Assembly (NCBI GenBank): GCA_035997045.1
Contig: DASYIY010000077.1
Location: 1-31,382, forward strand
Origin: VRUE01 sp035997045
Lineage (GTDB): Bacteria > Actinomycetota > Thermoleophilia > Solirubrobacterales > 70-9
Length of the DNA stretch: 31,382 nucleotides
Reading direction: 5' to 3'
The notes beneath the pieces were generated by a model, which did not search any database, was not told where the DNA came from, and saw only the letters and a list, made by a program, of their open reading frames with translations. Of this stretch, positions 7,865-16,085 are shown piece by piece (the stretch's first letter is position 1; each line of letters opens with the position of its first letter). The translations under genes and the position numbers were made by a program.

Positions 7865-7873
7865 ACACTCGCC

Positions 7874-9106
7874 TCAAGGTTGCGTCGGCCGCAGCCCGAT
7901 CAGCTCGTAGTAGCCGATCAGGTAGAGGCGGCGGCCGTCGGAGACCATCGGGGTGTAGCCGGCCTGTTTGAGCTCGAAGGTCTTGCGATGGCTGCGGACG
8001 TCGATGCCGATCGCCTCGCGGGTCTTGAAGCTCGAGGTGTAGACGGTATGGCCGATCACGGTTGCCGTGCCCGGCACCGGCCCGCCGACGTCGTAGCGCC
8101 AGCGCTGCTTGCCGGTCAGCGCGTCGAGCGCGTAGAAGTGCTCGTCGTAGGAGCCTATGTAGACAGTGGGCGGGGTGCCCGGGACCCTGGCAACGGCCGG
8201 GGAGCCGTAAACGAAGTTGTTGGTCGGGAAGGACCAATCGACCTCGCCGGTCTTTTCGTCGAGGGCCAAGACGGTGCCGTCGTCGCGGCCCGCGTAGACG
8301 CGGCCGAAGGCGATCGCGGGGGAGGAGTAGAAGCCGCCCTCGCCGAACGGCGGCACCTTCGACGTGTTGGTGCGCCAGAGCAGCTTGCCGTCGCTGGCGT
8401 CGAGGCAGAAGATGCCGCTCTCGTAGTCGGCGACGAAGATGCGGCCACGATGGAAGCTGGGGCTTGCTTTGATCGCCGCCGGCGAGTTGAACTGCCAGAG
8501 GACCTTGCCATCGGAGGCCCGCACGGCGACGACGTTGGTCTTGTCGGTGCCGAGGTAAAGCGTGCCGCCGACCGCCATCGGCGAGGATTCGAGGTGGCCG
8601 GCCAGCTTGCGCGTCCAGACCTGCTTGCCGCTCCTGGCGTCGACCGCAACCAGGTCGCCGTCGACGTAGGCGAAGAAGACATTGCCCTGGTGGTAGACCG
8701 GCCCGGTGACGTCGGTCGGCGTGCCCGAGTCCTTCGGATTGGTGTTCCGTTCCCAGAGGATCTTGCGATCCCTGAGCCGCACGGCCTTGGCGTTGCCGTA
8801 CTTATTGACGACGTAGGCGATGCCGCCGGCGATCGCCGGCGGAAACTCGATCAGCGCGTGGGTGTTGATCGACCACGCTTCGCGCAGCGGTGGGTCGAGC
8901 GCCCGCCGCGGCGGTGCGGGCAGGTAGTGCGTCCGCTCTGGCACGCGGCCGAAGAGCGGCCAGGAGACGAGGCCCGAGTTGCTCGACGATGCGTTGACAT
9001 CGCCGTTGCCGTTCGGGCGGCCGGAACCGCCACAGCCGCCAAGTGCGACTGCGCCCGCTAGGACGGTGAGCAGGAGAACAACGCGTCTTGGGAATCGGCT
9101 GCTCAT
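7874..9106 (-). CDS. PQQ-type beta-propeller lipoprotein
   Basis: 410 residues from the ATG at 9106 (a TTG at 9115 would add three). A basic, hydrophobic signal peptide ends in the lipobox VALGGC, so the mature protein is anchored by an N-terminal lipid. The rest is a series of WD40/PQQ-like blades with the recurring pattern DARSGKQVWTRKL, ASDGKVLWQFN, ASDGKLLWRTN, EKTGEVDWSFP and ALTGKQRWRYD, about seven repeats. Quinoprotein dehydrogenase catalytic residues are not evident, so it is more likely a scaffold (BamB-like fold) than an enzyme. It faces the NlpC-like gene across the shared hairpin. Confidence 0.85.
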   Translation of the reverse strand: MSSRFPRRVVLLLTVLAGAVALGGCGGSGRPNGNGDVNASSSNSGLVSWPLFGRVPERTHYLPAPPRRALDPPLREAWSINTHALIEFPPAIAGGIAYVVNKYGNAKAVRLRDRKILWERNTNPKDSGTPTDVTGPVYHQGNVFFAYVDGDLVAVDARSGKQVWTRKLAGHLESSPMAVGGTLYLGTDKTNVVAVRASDGKVLWQFNSPAAIKASPSFHRGRIFVADYESGIFCLDASDGKLLWRTNTSKVPPFGEGGFYSSPAIAFGRVYAGRDDGTVLALDEKTGEVDWSFPTNNFVYGSPAVARVPGTPPTVYIGSYDEHFYALDALTGKQRWRYDVGGPVPGTATVIGHTVYTSSFKTREAIGIDVRSHRKTFELKQAGYTPMVSDGRRLYLIGYYELIGLRPTQP

Positions 9107-9167
9107 CGGCTCCAACTGAATCGACCCCGGCGCTTAGAACTTGAGGGGCGGTGTGCCGGATGAGAAA

Positions 9168-9238
9168 AGCGGCGGACGGGAATCGAACCCGCATCATCGC
9201 CTTGGAAGGGCGAGGCTCTACCGTTGAGCTACCACCGC
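9168..9238 (-). tRNA. tRNA-Gly (UCC)
   Basis: 71-nt tRNA with acceptor stem GCGGTGG/CCGCCGC (one G-T pair). The anticodon loop CTTCCAA on stem TCGCC/GGCGA gives anticodon TCC. The T arm is GCGGG/CCCGT-like, the discriminator is T and CCA is not encoded. Its first 10 bases are also the last 10 bases of the broken HNH gene, whose stop codon TAG lies in the tRNA. No TAnnnT hexamer occurs 9-11 bases upstream, unlike five of the other tRNAs here. Confidence 0.95.
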
Positions 9239-9650
9239 GCGAGCGAAGCCGCCCGCTTCGCGGTGCGGCGCCGATGACAGTTTGCACAAACCACCTCGCA
9301 CTTTGTCATCTCGTCGAGCACGCTCCGCCATGCCCGGTCCCCGAAGCCGGCCCCAATGCCGAACTCCTTGTCTCGAAGGCGGTCGAACTCGAGCACGATC
9401 GGGTCGCTCTCGCCGCAGTCCGCGCATGGATGCTCGCGCAGGTAGGAGACCAGGTACTCGATCCGTTCAGCAACGAGTGCTCGCTTGCATCTTCTGGCCA
9501 AATCGATATATCGCTGGCGGTTTGCCGCGTAGTGCTTGCTTGTAGGCAGCCCGGCAGGGCGGCAGTAGTTGTCGCGTTGTCCCCGGGGTTCCGCCGCCAG
9601 GCGAATTCCTCGGTTGGCTTTTCATGTTCGCAGCGCCCGCATCTCCTCAC
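9229..9650 (-). pseudogene. HNH endonuclease, frameshifted and missing a catalytic histidine
   Basis: The last 90 residues (9501-9229) are an HNH-type fold: CADCG, then VLEFD, then KCEVVCANCHRRRT, with two CxxC zinc pairs. In this family the segment normally reads VLEFDH; here it reads VLEFDR, so the first catalytic His is Arg. Upstream, CGRCEHEKPTEEFAWRR is the usual N-terminal zinc knuckle, from a GTG at 9650. It is in a different frame from DNYCRP, which is in a different frame from CRAAYKQ, and the frame then returns for HYAANRQRYID. That implies three single-base indels near 9590, 9562 and 9540. The stop TAG lies inside tRNA-Gly. Sequencing error could explain the shifts but not the His loss. 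Confidence 0.7.
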
Positions 9651-9774
9651 GCGATGAGTCAACGAATACGAACAGATGTTCCCATCTGCATTTAGCTGCC
9701 GGGCTGACAACCCACCGGCGCGAGAGCGTCCGAGAAGCCGCTCGGTCGCCGATGCGCCAAAATGCAGACAGCCA

Positions 9775-9848
9775 CGGGGAGTGGCGCAGTCTGGTAGCGC
9801 ACTCGGCTGGGGGCCGAGCGGTCGCAGGTTCAAATCCTGTCTCCCCGA
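9775..9848 (+). tRNA. tRNA-Pro (GGG)
   Basis: 74-nt tRNA with acceptor stem CGGGGAG/CTCCCCG. The anticodon loop CTGGGGG on stem CTCGG/CCGAG gives GGG. The T arm is GCAGG/CCTGT-like with loop TTCAAAT and the discriminator is A. A weak -10 candidate, CAAAAT, lies at 9758-9763. Confidence 0.96.
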
Positions 9849-10538
9849 TACTCGATCTGCATAGCTCCGCATGAGCCGCCCCGTCGGCGGGTACGAGCTG
9901 AGCATTCTCGGACGCACGCTCATCGCGCGAGGCGGCAGCCGTGAGGCGCTTGACCTGCTCAAATTGGAGGCCCGACGTGCTCGTCTTGTCCACGTCGGCT
10001 GACTACCTATGCACGCCGATCCGAAGGGCTCGACCGCGATGTCACGGCGACTCACGATTCCTGCCGCAGACACTCGGCTCTACGCCCTCGACGCCCCGGG
10101 AGGCACGCCTGCCCTGCCTGGCAGCGCTCGCCGCTCGGCCCGGATGTCTCCCGCCGAGTCCGCGGACACACGCAGATCCTCAACAAGGCCTCCGACACCG
10201 CGATCGAGGACGTCATCCAGGAGCTCTCTGAGTAGCGTTCGACAGTCCTCAACCGAGGACGAGATGTCAACCGATTACGGATGGCCCATCGCAGGTTGGA
10301 AGGCGAAGTTCGAAGAAGTTGCCATCCACAAGGGTGACGACGACGACCCTCGAGTACCAGGTGCGGCCTTCATCGCAGGTAATTGGCCGGGTAGGCGATT
10401 ATTCGGACGCGAGTTCTATCGCGCATGTCAATTCCGAAATCCCGGGCTTGACGTGTCTCTCCGTCGACGCCCTAGTCGTCGCCTGTCCGGCGCCGCTGAG
10501 CCTCGCTGGAGACGGCGGTTCGTGAAAGACTCGAGACG
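9849..10538. other. 690 bases without a confident gene
   Basis: Several open frames exist here but none has a convincing start, ribosome site or family resemblance. Two stretches look like protein remnants. One frame gives GHTQILNKASDTAIEDVIQELSE and a stop at 10235. Another, 10319-10525, gives 68 residues ending in ACPAPLSLAGDGGS. The GC content of 10260-10440 is visibly lower than in the flanking genes. The region may be decayed acquired DNA next to tRNA-Pro. Confidence 0.45.
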
Positions 10539-11648
10539 ATGAGAGGCAGGCGGTTCCTCTGGGCGTTTTGCGCGTTGTCGATCTGGGTTGCGCCGGCCTA
10601 TGCGTCGGCATCGGTTCCCGACCCGCCGCGCAACCTCGTCATGGGAGAACTACCCGCGAGCTGCAATTCGGCCGTTGGCGGCACGGCAGCCGCCTGCGAG
10701 AACGCCGTCGTCTACTACCTGAACCAGGCTCGGGCTACCCTGGGACTGTCGGCCTATCGCCTTCCTGCCGACTTTCCCCAGCTGTCGCCCGACCGCCAGA
10801 TCTTCATCCTCTCCGACCTGGACCGGGCCGCATACTCCTTGCCTCCGGTCATAGGCCTTAACACCGAACTGAGCGCCGATGCGGCTAAAGGGGTCGCCGC
10901 CGGAGACGACCCCTCGCTGTCTGCGTGGAACTATGGGTGGAACGCTTACTATTCGAACTGGGCCGGTGCCTTCGTTAATGCCCCGCAGGCCTACTACTTC
11001 TGGGTGTATGACGACGGTCCCGGATCGGGGAATCTCGCTTGCAATAGCCCTTCGGACAGTGGCTGCTGGGGTCACCGTCACAACATTCTCTTCGATAGCC
11101 TGGGGAGTGGAGAATATGAAGCGGCGATGGGCGCTGCGGCCGGAGAGCGTACAACCGGTGAAGCCGGATACGCTCAGCTGACTGTCTCCGCATCGCCGCA
11201 TTTTTCCCCGCGCCCGCCGTATTACTACACATGGGTGGAAGCGCAAGCCGATGGGGCGGGAACGTATCCCTACGACCCCGGTGTGCCGGACCTCTCCCGG
11301 GCCGATGGGAATCAGGCCAATCTGCATCTCACGCTCACCTTTCGGCACAAGGTTCTTCGGATCGGGGGCAGCGGGGTTCTGCTTGGTCATCTAGTCGCGA
11401 TCGCGGTCCGGCGCGAACGGGTTCCGTGTGCCTTGAAGCTGAGTGCGACGCAATGCGCCTGGGTGAAGTTCAAGCCGGTCAGGCGACACCATCTTCGCCT
11501 GTCGAAAAGAACGTCGATTCGTCTCCGTCCCCCCGGCAGGTGGGAAAGAGTCGCAATCCACGTCCGCACCGAATCGCTCAAGGGCTACGGCGCGGCCGTC
11601 GCCGGGTTGTTGTTGCGAGGTCCGAAGCCGCATCATGTCGCGCGGTGA
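10539..11648 (+). CDS. Secreted CAP/SCP-like protein
   Basis: 369 residues. Residues 1-24 are a signal peptide (MRGRRFLWAF...AYASA). Residues about 55-225 have the outline of a CAP (cysteine-rich secretory/SCP) domain: LNQARATLGL at 61-70, the WNAYYSNWAG segment at 134-143, and CWGHRHNILF at 176-185, which is the CAP HR-x-NIL signature. MGAAAG and AQLTV strands follow. The C-terminal ~110 residues are basic and beta-rich with one cysteine pair. Bacterial CAP proteins are extracellular and their roles are mostly unknown. GC content is lower than in housekeeping neighbours, and AAGACT 7 bases before the ATG is a weak -10 candidate. Confidence 0.7.
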   Translation: MRGRRFLWAFCALSIWVAPAYASASVPDPPRNLVMGELPASCNSAVGGTAAACENAVVYYLNQARATLGLSAYRLPADFPQLSPDRQIFILSDLDRAAYSLPPVIGLNTELSADAAKGVAAGDDPSLSAWNYGWNAYYSNWAGAFVNAPQAYYFWVYDDGPGSGNLACNSPSDSGCWGHRHNILFDSLGSGEYEAAMGAAAGERTTGEAGYAQLTVSASPHFSPRPPYYYTWVEAQADGAGTYPYDPGVPDLSRADGNQANLHLTLTFRHKVLRIGGSGVLLGHLVAIAVRRERVPCALKLSATQCAWVKFKPVRRHHLRLSKRTSIRLRPPGRWERVAIHVRTESLKGYGAAVAGLLLRGPKPHHVAR

Positions 11649-11745
11649 GCACTACGGTGTCGGCGCGGGCTCACTTCCTAACCATGTTGCTTGAGCAGCG
11701 ATAACCCCGTAGGGTCGGCACACAGTTTCGAGGCAGGAGGAAGCA

Positions 11746-12690
11746 GTGCCCAGACGATCACGCGTTCAAGCGGTACTTGCCGTAGCGGCCATGGTTGCCG
11801 CTTGTATTTTGTTGCCATCCGCAATTGCGCTGGCCGCGAAGCCAAAATGCAGCCTCTCGGCTCACCAGCGAGCCTCGGCTACGAGGGCCATCAAGCCTCC
11901 GGTTGCCCTATCGGTCGAAAGTCAAAGCGACCCGGTTCTCAACTTCGATAGTGGACGGGGCACAAAGCTCGACTACGTCACCTTGAAGGCCTCGCCACCG
12001 CTCCCGCCCCGTATCCACCCCAAGGACATCGAACTCGACAGCCTGGTGCCGATGAAGCGCATCGGCACCGATAATCTGGAGTCCACCCGGTTGAAGTTCC
12101 CGAGCTTCACCCGACCGTGGATCCACTCCCACGGGGAACGGATTACGTTTGCCGTCTGTGTCAATGCTGCCGGCGGCGACCCAGGCACTTTTACCGGCCA
12201 GGTCGAAGTCGGCGGTCCGGTCGGCCTCGCGCCCTTCCAGCTGGCCCAGACCGCTCAGCTCAAGGCCCCCGTGGTCGGCCGCTTCGGCCTCCTTTTTCTG
12301 ATCGCGTTGGGGCTGGCCGGGATCTTCATCTGGCGCAAGGTTGGTGAAGAAAGCCACGCCGAAAAGGGGAAGAAAACCGGCGCCCAGATCTTGGTCATTC
12401 TGATTTCCGTCGGAGCCGCCGCCTACGCCATGTGGCACATCTACGACGAAAGTCCGGCTTGGGGTGCGGATTGGTTCGCCAGTTTTGCGGCTTTGGTCGC
12501 CGCCGGCTTTGCCGCCGGGGGCATTGGAACCACCGTCATTGCTGCATCGGCGTTCATTACCGGCAGTGGTGGGAAGGGGTCGGGGAATAGCACGTCAGAG
12601 GCCAAGAAGCTCAAGGCCGAGAAGTCGGCGCCGAAGCCAGGGGCGAGGACCGAGACGGCTGCCGAGGCTGAAAGTGCGGTTAAAACCTGA
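11746..12690 (+). CDS. Envelope protein with exported domain and three membrane segments, unknown function
   Basis: 314 residues from a GTG at 11746 that has a strong Shine-Dalgarno sequence, AGGAGGAAGCA. Residues 8-30 form a signal anchor. Residues 31-168 are an exported beta-rich domain with cysteines at KCSL and FAVCV. Three hydrophobic segments follow at about 173-193, 209-226 and 238-270, the last rich in Ala and Gly. The C-terminal ~45 residues are Lys/Glu/Ala-rich and probably cytoplasmic. I do not recognise the family. TAGGGT at 11711-11716 is a possible -10 element. Its end overlaps the end of the facing gene by 11 bases. Confidence 0.75.
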   Translation: MPRRSRVQAVLAVAAMVAACILLPSAIALAAKPKCSLSAHQRASATRAIKPPVALSVESQSDPVLNFDSGRGTKLDYVTLKASPPLPPRIHPKDIELDSLVPMKRIGTDNLESTRLKFPSFTRPWIHSHGERITFAVCVNAAGGDPGTFTGQVEVGGPVGLAPFQLAQTAQLKAPVVGRFGLLFLIALGLAGIFIWRKVGEESHAEKGKKTGAQILVILISVGAAAYAMWHIYDESPAWGADWFASFAALVAAGFAAGGIGTTVIAASAFITGSGGKGSGNSTSEAKKLKAEKSAPKPGARTETAAEAESAVKT

Positions 12691-13327
12691 CCGGTTTCCC
12701 AGGGCCCGAGCCAGGCGACCGTGCGTCGAACCTCTGAGCGACGTTCGGATCCCCATTGGGGTCCTGAATCAGCCCGCCGCCGATCGTCACTCCCGTGAGT
12801 TTCGCGCCGCGAGGGGGCGGCGGGAGGCAGAGATCGTGCATGTTGTCGGCGTTGGCCGAGCTCGGGTGATCGTGGAGATCGGCGACATCGAGCGGGGCAA
12901 TTGCGACGACCTTGCCGCTCGGCAGTTTGTAAATGGCGCGATAGGACGCGACAACGGGGGCGCCGACCTCGGCACCCGTGGGGTAGGCCGTGAGGCCGTT
13001 GGACCACATCACGCGTACGAAGGTCTTGCCGACCGTGCAACGGTTGGCGTCACCGCTGTAGATCGCGGGCGTAAGTGTCCACGCGTTGACGATGTAGGGG
13101 CCTCCGGACAGTGGCTCTACGTTGTCCTTCGGCAAGGGCTGGACCTGTCTCCAGCCGACCGCGTTGTCGGTACCCCACGACGCGCTCAGGATTCTCGGCT
13201 GAGGACGCGCGACCCAGCCGGCCCCGGTCGCCGTCACGGGCAGCGCGCAGGCGAGGAGAACTGCTCCAAGTGCTGCGAAGGCGTGTCCGGGCGAGCGACG
13301 CTTTGGGGACGTCCGGGGGCCGAGCAT
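12680..13327 (-). CDS. Secreted protein of unknown function
   Basis: 215 residues with a basic N-terminus and a hydrophobic stretch at about 17-37, consistent with a signal peptide. The mature part is beta-rich with two cysteines (NRCTVG and HDLCLPP), perhaps one disulphide. No family is recognised. TACGCT at 13340-13335 lies 7 bases before the ATG, which suggests a near-leaderless mRNA. It is convergent with the preceding envelope protein gene and overlaps it by 11 bases, with an AAACC/GGTTT hairpin at the overlap. Confidence 0.7.
   Translation of the reverse strand: MLGPRTSPKRRSPGHAFAALGAVLLACALPVTATGAGWVARPQPRILSASWGTDNAVGWRQVQPLPKDNVEPLSGGPYIVNAWTLTPAIYSGDANRCTVGKTFVRVMWSNGLTAYPTGAEVGAPVVASYRAIYKLPSGKVVAIAPLDVADLHDHPSSANADNMHDLCLPPPPRGAKLTGVTIGGGLIQDPNGDPNVAQRFDARSPGSGPGKPVRF
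12683..12697. terminator. Short hairpin at overlapping convergent gene ends
   Basis: AAACC (12683-12687) pairs with GGTTT (12693-12697) around TGACC. The A-tract on one side and T-tract on the other let it work as a weak intrinsic terminator in both directions. It includes the stop codon of the plus-strand gene. Confidence 0.3.
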
Positions 13328-13410
13328 CGGGATGAGCGTAGTTCTTCAGGCACCGAGAGTCGCGACGCTCACCAAGGTTCTTCGCCCGCGAGACCTCGTT
13401 CAAATTCCGC

Positions 13411-13439
13411 TTGACTTCCCCTTGAACAGGGGAGATGGT
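13411..13439 (+). promoter_or_regulatory. Promoter of the glyoxalase-fold gene
   Basis: TTGACT (13411-13416), a 17-base spacer and GATGGT (13434-13439) form a plausible -35/-10 pair. The spacer carries CCCC...GGGG. Transcription from here rules out the upstream ATG at 13435 as a start. Confidence 0.4.
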
Positions 13440-13473
13440 GCCTGGTGACCGGCGGCTACGGATGGAGGCCGAG

Positions 13474-13974
13474 ATGAGCAGCGTGGAGTCGAGCAGTGAA
13501 GGCGCGGCGGGCACCCCGCCGGTCAACGCCGGAGAAATGAGGCTGGAGGTCGTGGTCCTGTCAGTTTCGGACGTCGATCGGGCGAAGCGCTTCTACGAGG
13601 GGTTGGGTTGGCGTCTCGACGCAGACCTGGCGGTCGAGGACGGCTACAGGGTGGTGCAGCTGACGCCCCCGGGGTCCGCCTGCTCGATCATCTTCGGCGA
13701 GGGGGTCACCTCCGCGCCCCCAGGTTCGTCCGAGGGATTGCAGCTCTCGGTCTTCGACATCGACGCAGCCCGCGCCGACCTGATCGCCCGCGGGGTCAAC
13801 GCCAGCGAGACGTTTCACGACGTGACGGGGATCTTCCATCACGCCGGTACGGACGGGCGCGGCAGCGGGCCGGCGCCGGAGCACGCCGACTACGGCTCAT
13901 TCGTCGCCTTCAGCGACCCGGACGGCAACGGCTGGCTGTTGCAGGAGATCCAGACCCGGCTTCCAGGCCGGTGA
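13474..13974 (+). CDS. VOC-superfamily (glyoxalase/bleomycin-resistance fold) protein
   Basis: 166 residues from the ATG at 13474, which has GGAGG five bases upstream; ATGs at 13435 and 13462 would add residues of no clear value. The fold shows as VVVLSVSDVDRAKRFYEGLGW, then VVQLTPPGS, LQLSVFDIDAARADLIARGV and FSDPDGNGWLLQE, the usual paired beta-alpha-beta-beta-beta units. Members bind a metal and act as dioxygenases, isomerases or drug-binding proteins; the substrate here is unknown. The 55-residue gene 11 bases downstream is probably its partner in one transcript. Confidence 0.85.
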   Translation: MSSVESSSEGAAGTPPVNAGEMRLEVVVLSVSDVDRAKRFYEGLGWRLDADLAVEDGYRVVQLTPPGSACSIIFGEGVTSAPPGSSEGLQLSVFDIDAARADLIARGVNASETFHDVTGIFHHAGTDGRGSGPAPEHADYGSFVAFSDPDGNGWLLQEIQTRLPGR

Positions 13975-13985
13975 GGGGGAGGCCG

Positions 13986-14153
13986 ATGACGACGAACTAT
14001 GAGTCCGTGGAGGATCTGGCCGAGGCACTGAGACGGGCGGCTGCGGCGCACGGCAAGCACGAGGAGCGAACCGGCGAGGAGGACCCGAACTGGCCGGACT
14101 GGTACGCGCTCTACATGGTGCGCGAGCGCGGCGACGAAGCGCTGCCGGAATAA
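13986..14153 (+). CDS. 55-residue protein, partner of the VOC gene
   Basis: Small acidic, helical protein with ESVEDLAEALRRAAAAHGKHE followed by NWPDWYALYMVRER. From memory, proteins of this kind recur directly after glyoxalase-fold genes in actinobacteria; I know of no demonstrated function. It has a GAGGGGGAGG ribosome site and starts 11 bases after the VOC stop, so co-transcription is likely. The conserved-looking tryptophans (WPDW) might mark a contact with the partner. Confidence 0.7.
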   Translation: MTTNYESVEDLAEALRRAAAAHGKHEERTGEEDPNWPDWYALYMVRERGDEALPE

Positions 14154-14172
14154 GGGCGCGGCCGGGACCGGG

Positions 14173-14472
14173 CTAAGCGTTGACCCTCACCGCGAGCTCG
14201 TACTTCTCGACCGAGACCCGCTCTCCCATGCCTTCGCCCGGGGGGCTCATCGAGTTCAACGTCTCGTCGCCCTGGCGGTAGTCCTCCTCGCTCTCGAACA
14301 GCGTGACGGCGATGACCTTGCCGGCCGCAGTGTCGTGGAGGAGCAGGAACTCTTTTGCGGGGACACCGGGTGGGGGACCGCCCTCACCGTCGGCCCGGGA
14401 TCGAATTTCGGCGGCGGTTTTTCTCATCGCCTCGGCGTCGGCGTTCTCCCAGCGAGCTACTCGTGCATACAT
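14173..14472 (-). CDS. Antibiotic-biosynthesis-monooxygenase-like (dimeric alpha/beta barrel) protein
   Basis: 99 residues with the ABM outline: MYARVARWENADAEAM (first strand and helix), FLLLHDTAAGKVIAVTLFESEEDYRQ (middle strands and helix) and VEKYELAVRVNA (last strand). Such proteins are small cofactor-free dimers, and many have no known substrate. A GAGGAAGAAAT stretch precedes the ATG at 14472. The gene ends 19 bases from the end of the convergent 55-residue gene and is divergent from the propeller gene at 14586. Confidence 0.7.
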   Translation of the reverse strand: MYARVARWENADAEAMRKTAAEIRSRADGEGGPPPGVPAKEFLLLHDTAAGKVIAVTLFESEEDYRQGDETLNSMSPPGEGMGERVSVEKYELAVRVNA

Positions 14473-14585
14473 TTCTTCCTCCTTCGTCGTCCCCGCCTCA
14501 GTTGAGCCTACATCCCGACCGCGCCTCCAGGCGCGCGTGACGCCGGCGTTAGTAATCGCGGGCTCTGGCGTGGTTTAGTACCCAG

Positions 14586-16085
14586 ATGGGCAGCGGGAAG
14601 ACATACCGAGTCGCCGTACTGGCGTTGCTCATCGTGACCGCCGCGACTTCCTCTGCCTCAAGCGCTTCGGCCGCGCCTCGCGGTGGCCCGGCACTGCTCG
14701 GCTGCGTTACCGGCAACAACCGCGTCGCCCGGGCGCAGCGATGCCGCACTGTGTCAGGCTCGGGCGGTCGCGCCGATGACGCTGGGCTGAAGGGGGTGAC
14801 GGCGCTCGCCGGTGGTGGCAGCGGGCCGTCCCTATACGGGATCGGCAGTGAGAACAGTGCGATCAGCCAGCTCGTCCCGAGTGGCTCGCCGAGCCGGCTC
14901 GCCTTCGCCGCGTGCCTGACCGGCGACACCTTCATCGAACGCTCCTGCCCGGCCGTGCCGGGGGCCTACGCCAACGCCGACCAGGCGCCGATCGCCGAGC
15001 CGACGGCGGCCGCGATCAGCCCCGACGGTCGCTGGCTCTACCTGGTCAGTGGCAGTTTCCACGGCTCGGTCATCGCCCGTTTCTCGCGCGATCCGCTGAG
15101 TGGCGCCCTCACCTACGTCGACTGCCTCACCGGCGACACCGAACCTGGTCCGACCGGCGTCCTCGCCTGCACTCCGATCCCGAGCGCGACCCGCGGCGGC
15201 TACGGGTCAGGGCTGAACGAGCTGAGCGGGATCGCGGTGAGCCCGAACGGCCGCCACGTGTATGTGACTGCCGATCTCGACGAGAGCCTGACGACTTTCG
15301 GTCGCGATCCAGCGAGCGGTGCGCTGAGCTTCGCGGGCTGTCTCAGTAGTAACGATCGCGCGACCGCCTGCCGCCAGGTGTCGGTCGGCCACCGCCTCCT
15401 CGACGGGGTCGACTCTCCGCTGCTCTCGCCAGACGGGAAGTACCTGTACGCGGCGGCGAGCGGGGCGGCGACGATCGACAGCTTCGCGATCGGGGCCGCG
15501 GGCAAGCCTTCCTTCGCCGGTTGTCTCGGCGGCGGCGGCGACCAGCACGGCTGTCGCTACGGCAGGGGACCGGTGAGCGCGCTCGAGCAGCCGACCGGGC
15601 TCGCCGCCACCGCGGACGGGCGCTTCCTCTACGCCACCTCCGGTTACGGCTCGGTTCTGGTCCTGCGGCGCAAAGCGGCAAACGGCGCCCTGATTCCGGC
15701 GAGCTGCCTCAGCGGCAGCACCGACCAGCGGCGCGCCTGCGGCCTGACGCCCGGCTCCGCCGCCTACGCCAAGACCTCGGTCCTGAGCGGGATCCGCGCT
15801 CCGGTGCTCAGCGCCGACGGGCGCAAGCTGCTTGCCGCCGTGCGCACCCAGGACGCGATCGTCGAGCTGCGCCGTAGCGCGCACTCGGGTGCTCTCTCCT
15901 TCAAGGGATGCACGACCGGCAACCTGCGGATCGCCGCCAAGGGCGTCTGCAAGGCGATCCCCGGCGCGACGAAAAACGGCGGCGCCAGTGGCATGTACAA
16001 GATGACCGCGCTGGCCCCCGGCCCGTCAGGGTTGCTCTACGCCGCTTCAGAAGGCGACGCAACTGTCTGGGCCGTTCGTCCCTGA
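14586..16085 (+). CDS. Secreted seven-repeat beta-propeller with seven cysteine pairs
   Basis: 499 residues. Residues 1-30 are a signal peptide. The mature protein is built of seven repeats of 61-72 residues, in the style of lactonase/YVTN propellers (ISPDGRWLYLVS, VSPNGRHVYVTA, LSPDGKYLYAAA, ATADGRFLYATS). Each repeat carries a paired-cysteine loop starting like G-C-L-T-G. The pairs are C40/C53, C110/C121, C180/C195, C252/C262, C313/C323, C374/C385 and C442/C455, and I see no other cysteines. Each pair could form a disulphide within its blade outside the cell. An enzymatic role (6-phosphogluconolactonase-like) is possible but no active site is evident. TTTAGT 6 bases before the ATG is a weak -10 candidate. 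Confidence 0.85.
   Translation: MGSGKTYRVAVLALLIVTAATSSASSASAAPRGGPALLGCVTGNNRVARAQRCRTVSGSGGRADDAGLKGVTALAGGGSGPSLYGIGSENSAISQLVPSGSPSRLAFAACLTGDTFIERSCPAVPGAYANADQAPIAEPTAAAISPDGRWLYLVSGSFHGSVIARFSRDPLSGALTYVDCLTGDTEPGPTGVLACTPIPSATRGGYGSGLNELSGIAVSPNGRHVYVTADLDESLTTFGRDPASGALSFAGCLSSNDRATACRQVSVGHRLLDGVDSPLLSPDGKYLYAAASGAATIDSFAIGAAGKPSFAGCLGGGGDQHGCRYGRGPVSALEQPTGLAATADGRFLYATSGYGSVLVLRRKAANGALIPASCLSGSTDQRRACGLTPGSAAYAKTSVLSGIRAPVLSADGRKLLAAVRTQDAIVELRRSAHSGALSFKGCTTGNLRIAAKGVCKAIPGATKNGGASGMYKMTALAPGPSGLLYAASEGDATVWAVRP

Noticed and set aside
10009..10542. 177-residue plus-strand frame
   Set aside because: Ser/Arg-rich, no ribosome site and no family resemblance. It overlaps other equally weak frames in a region without a clear gene.
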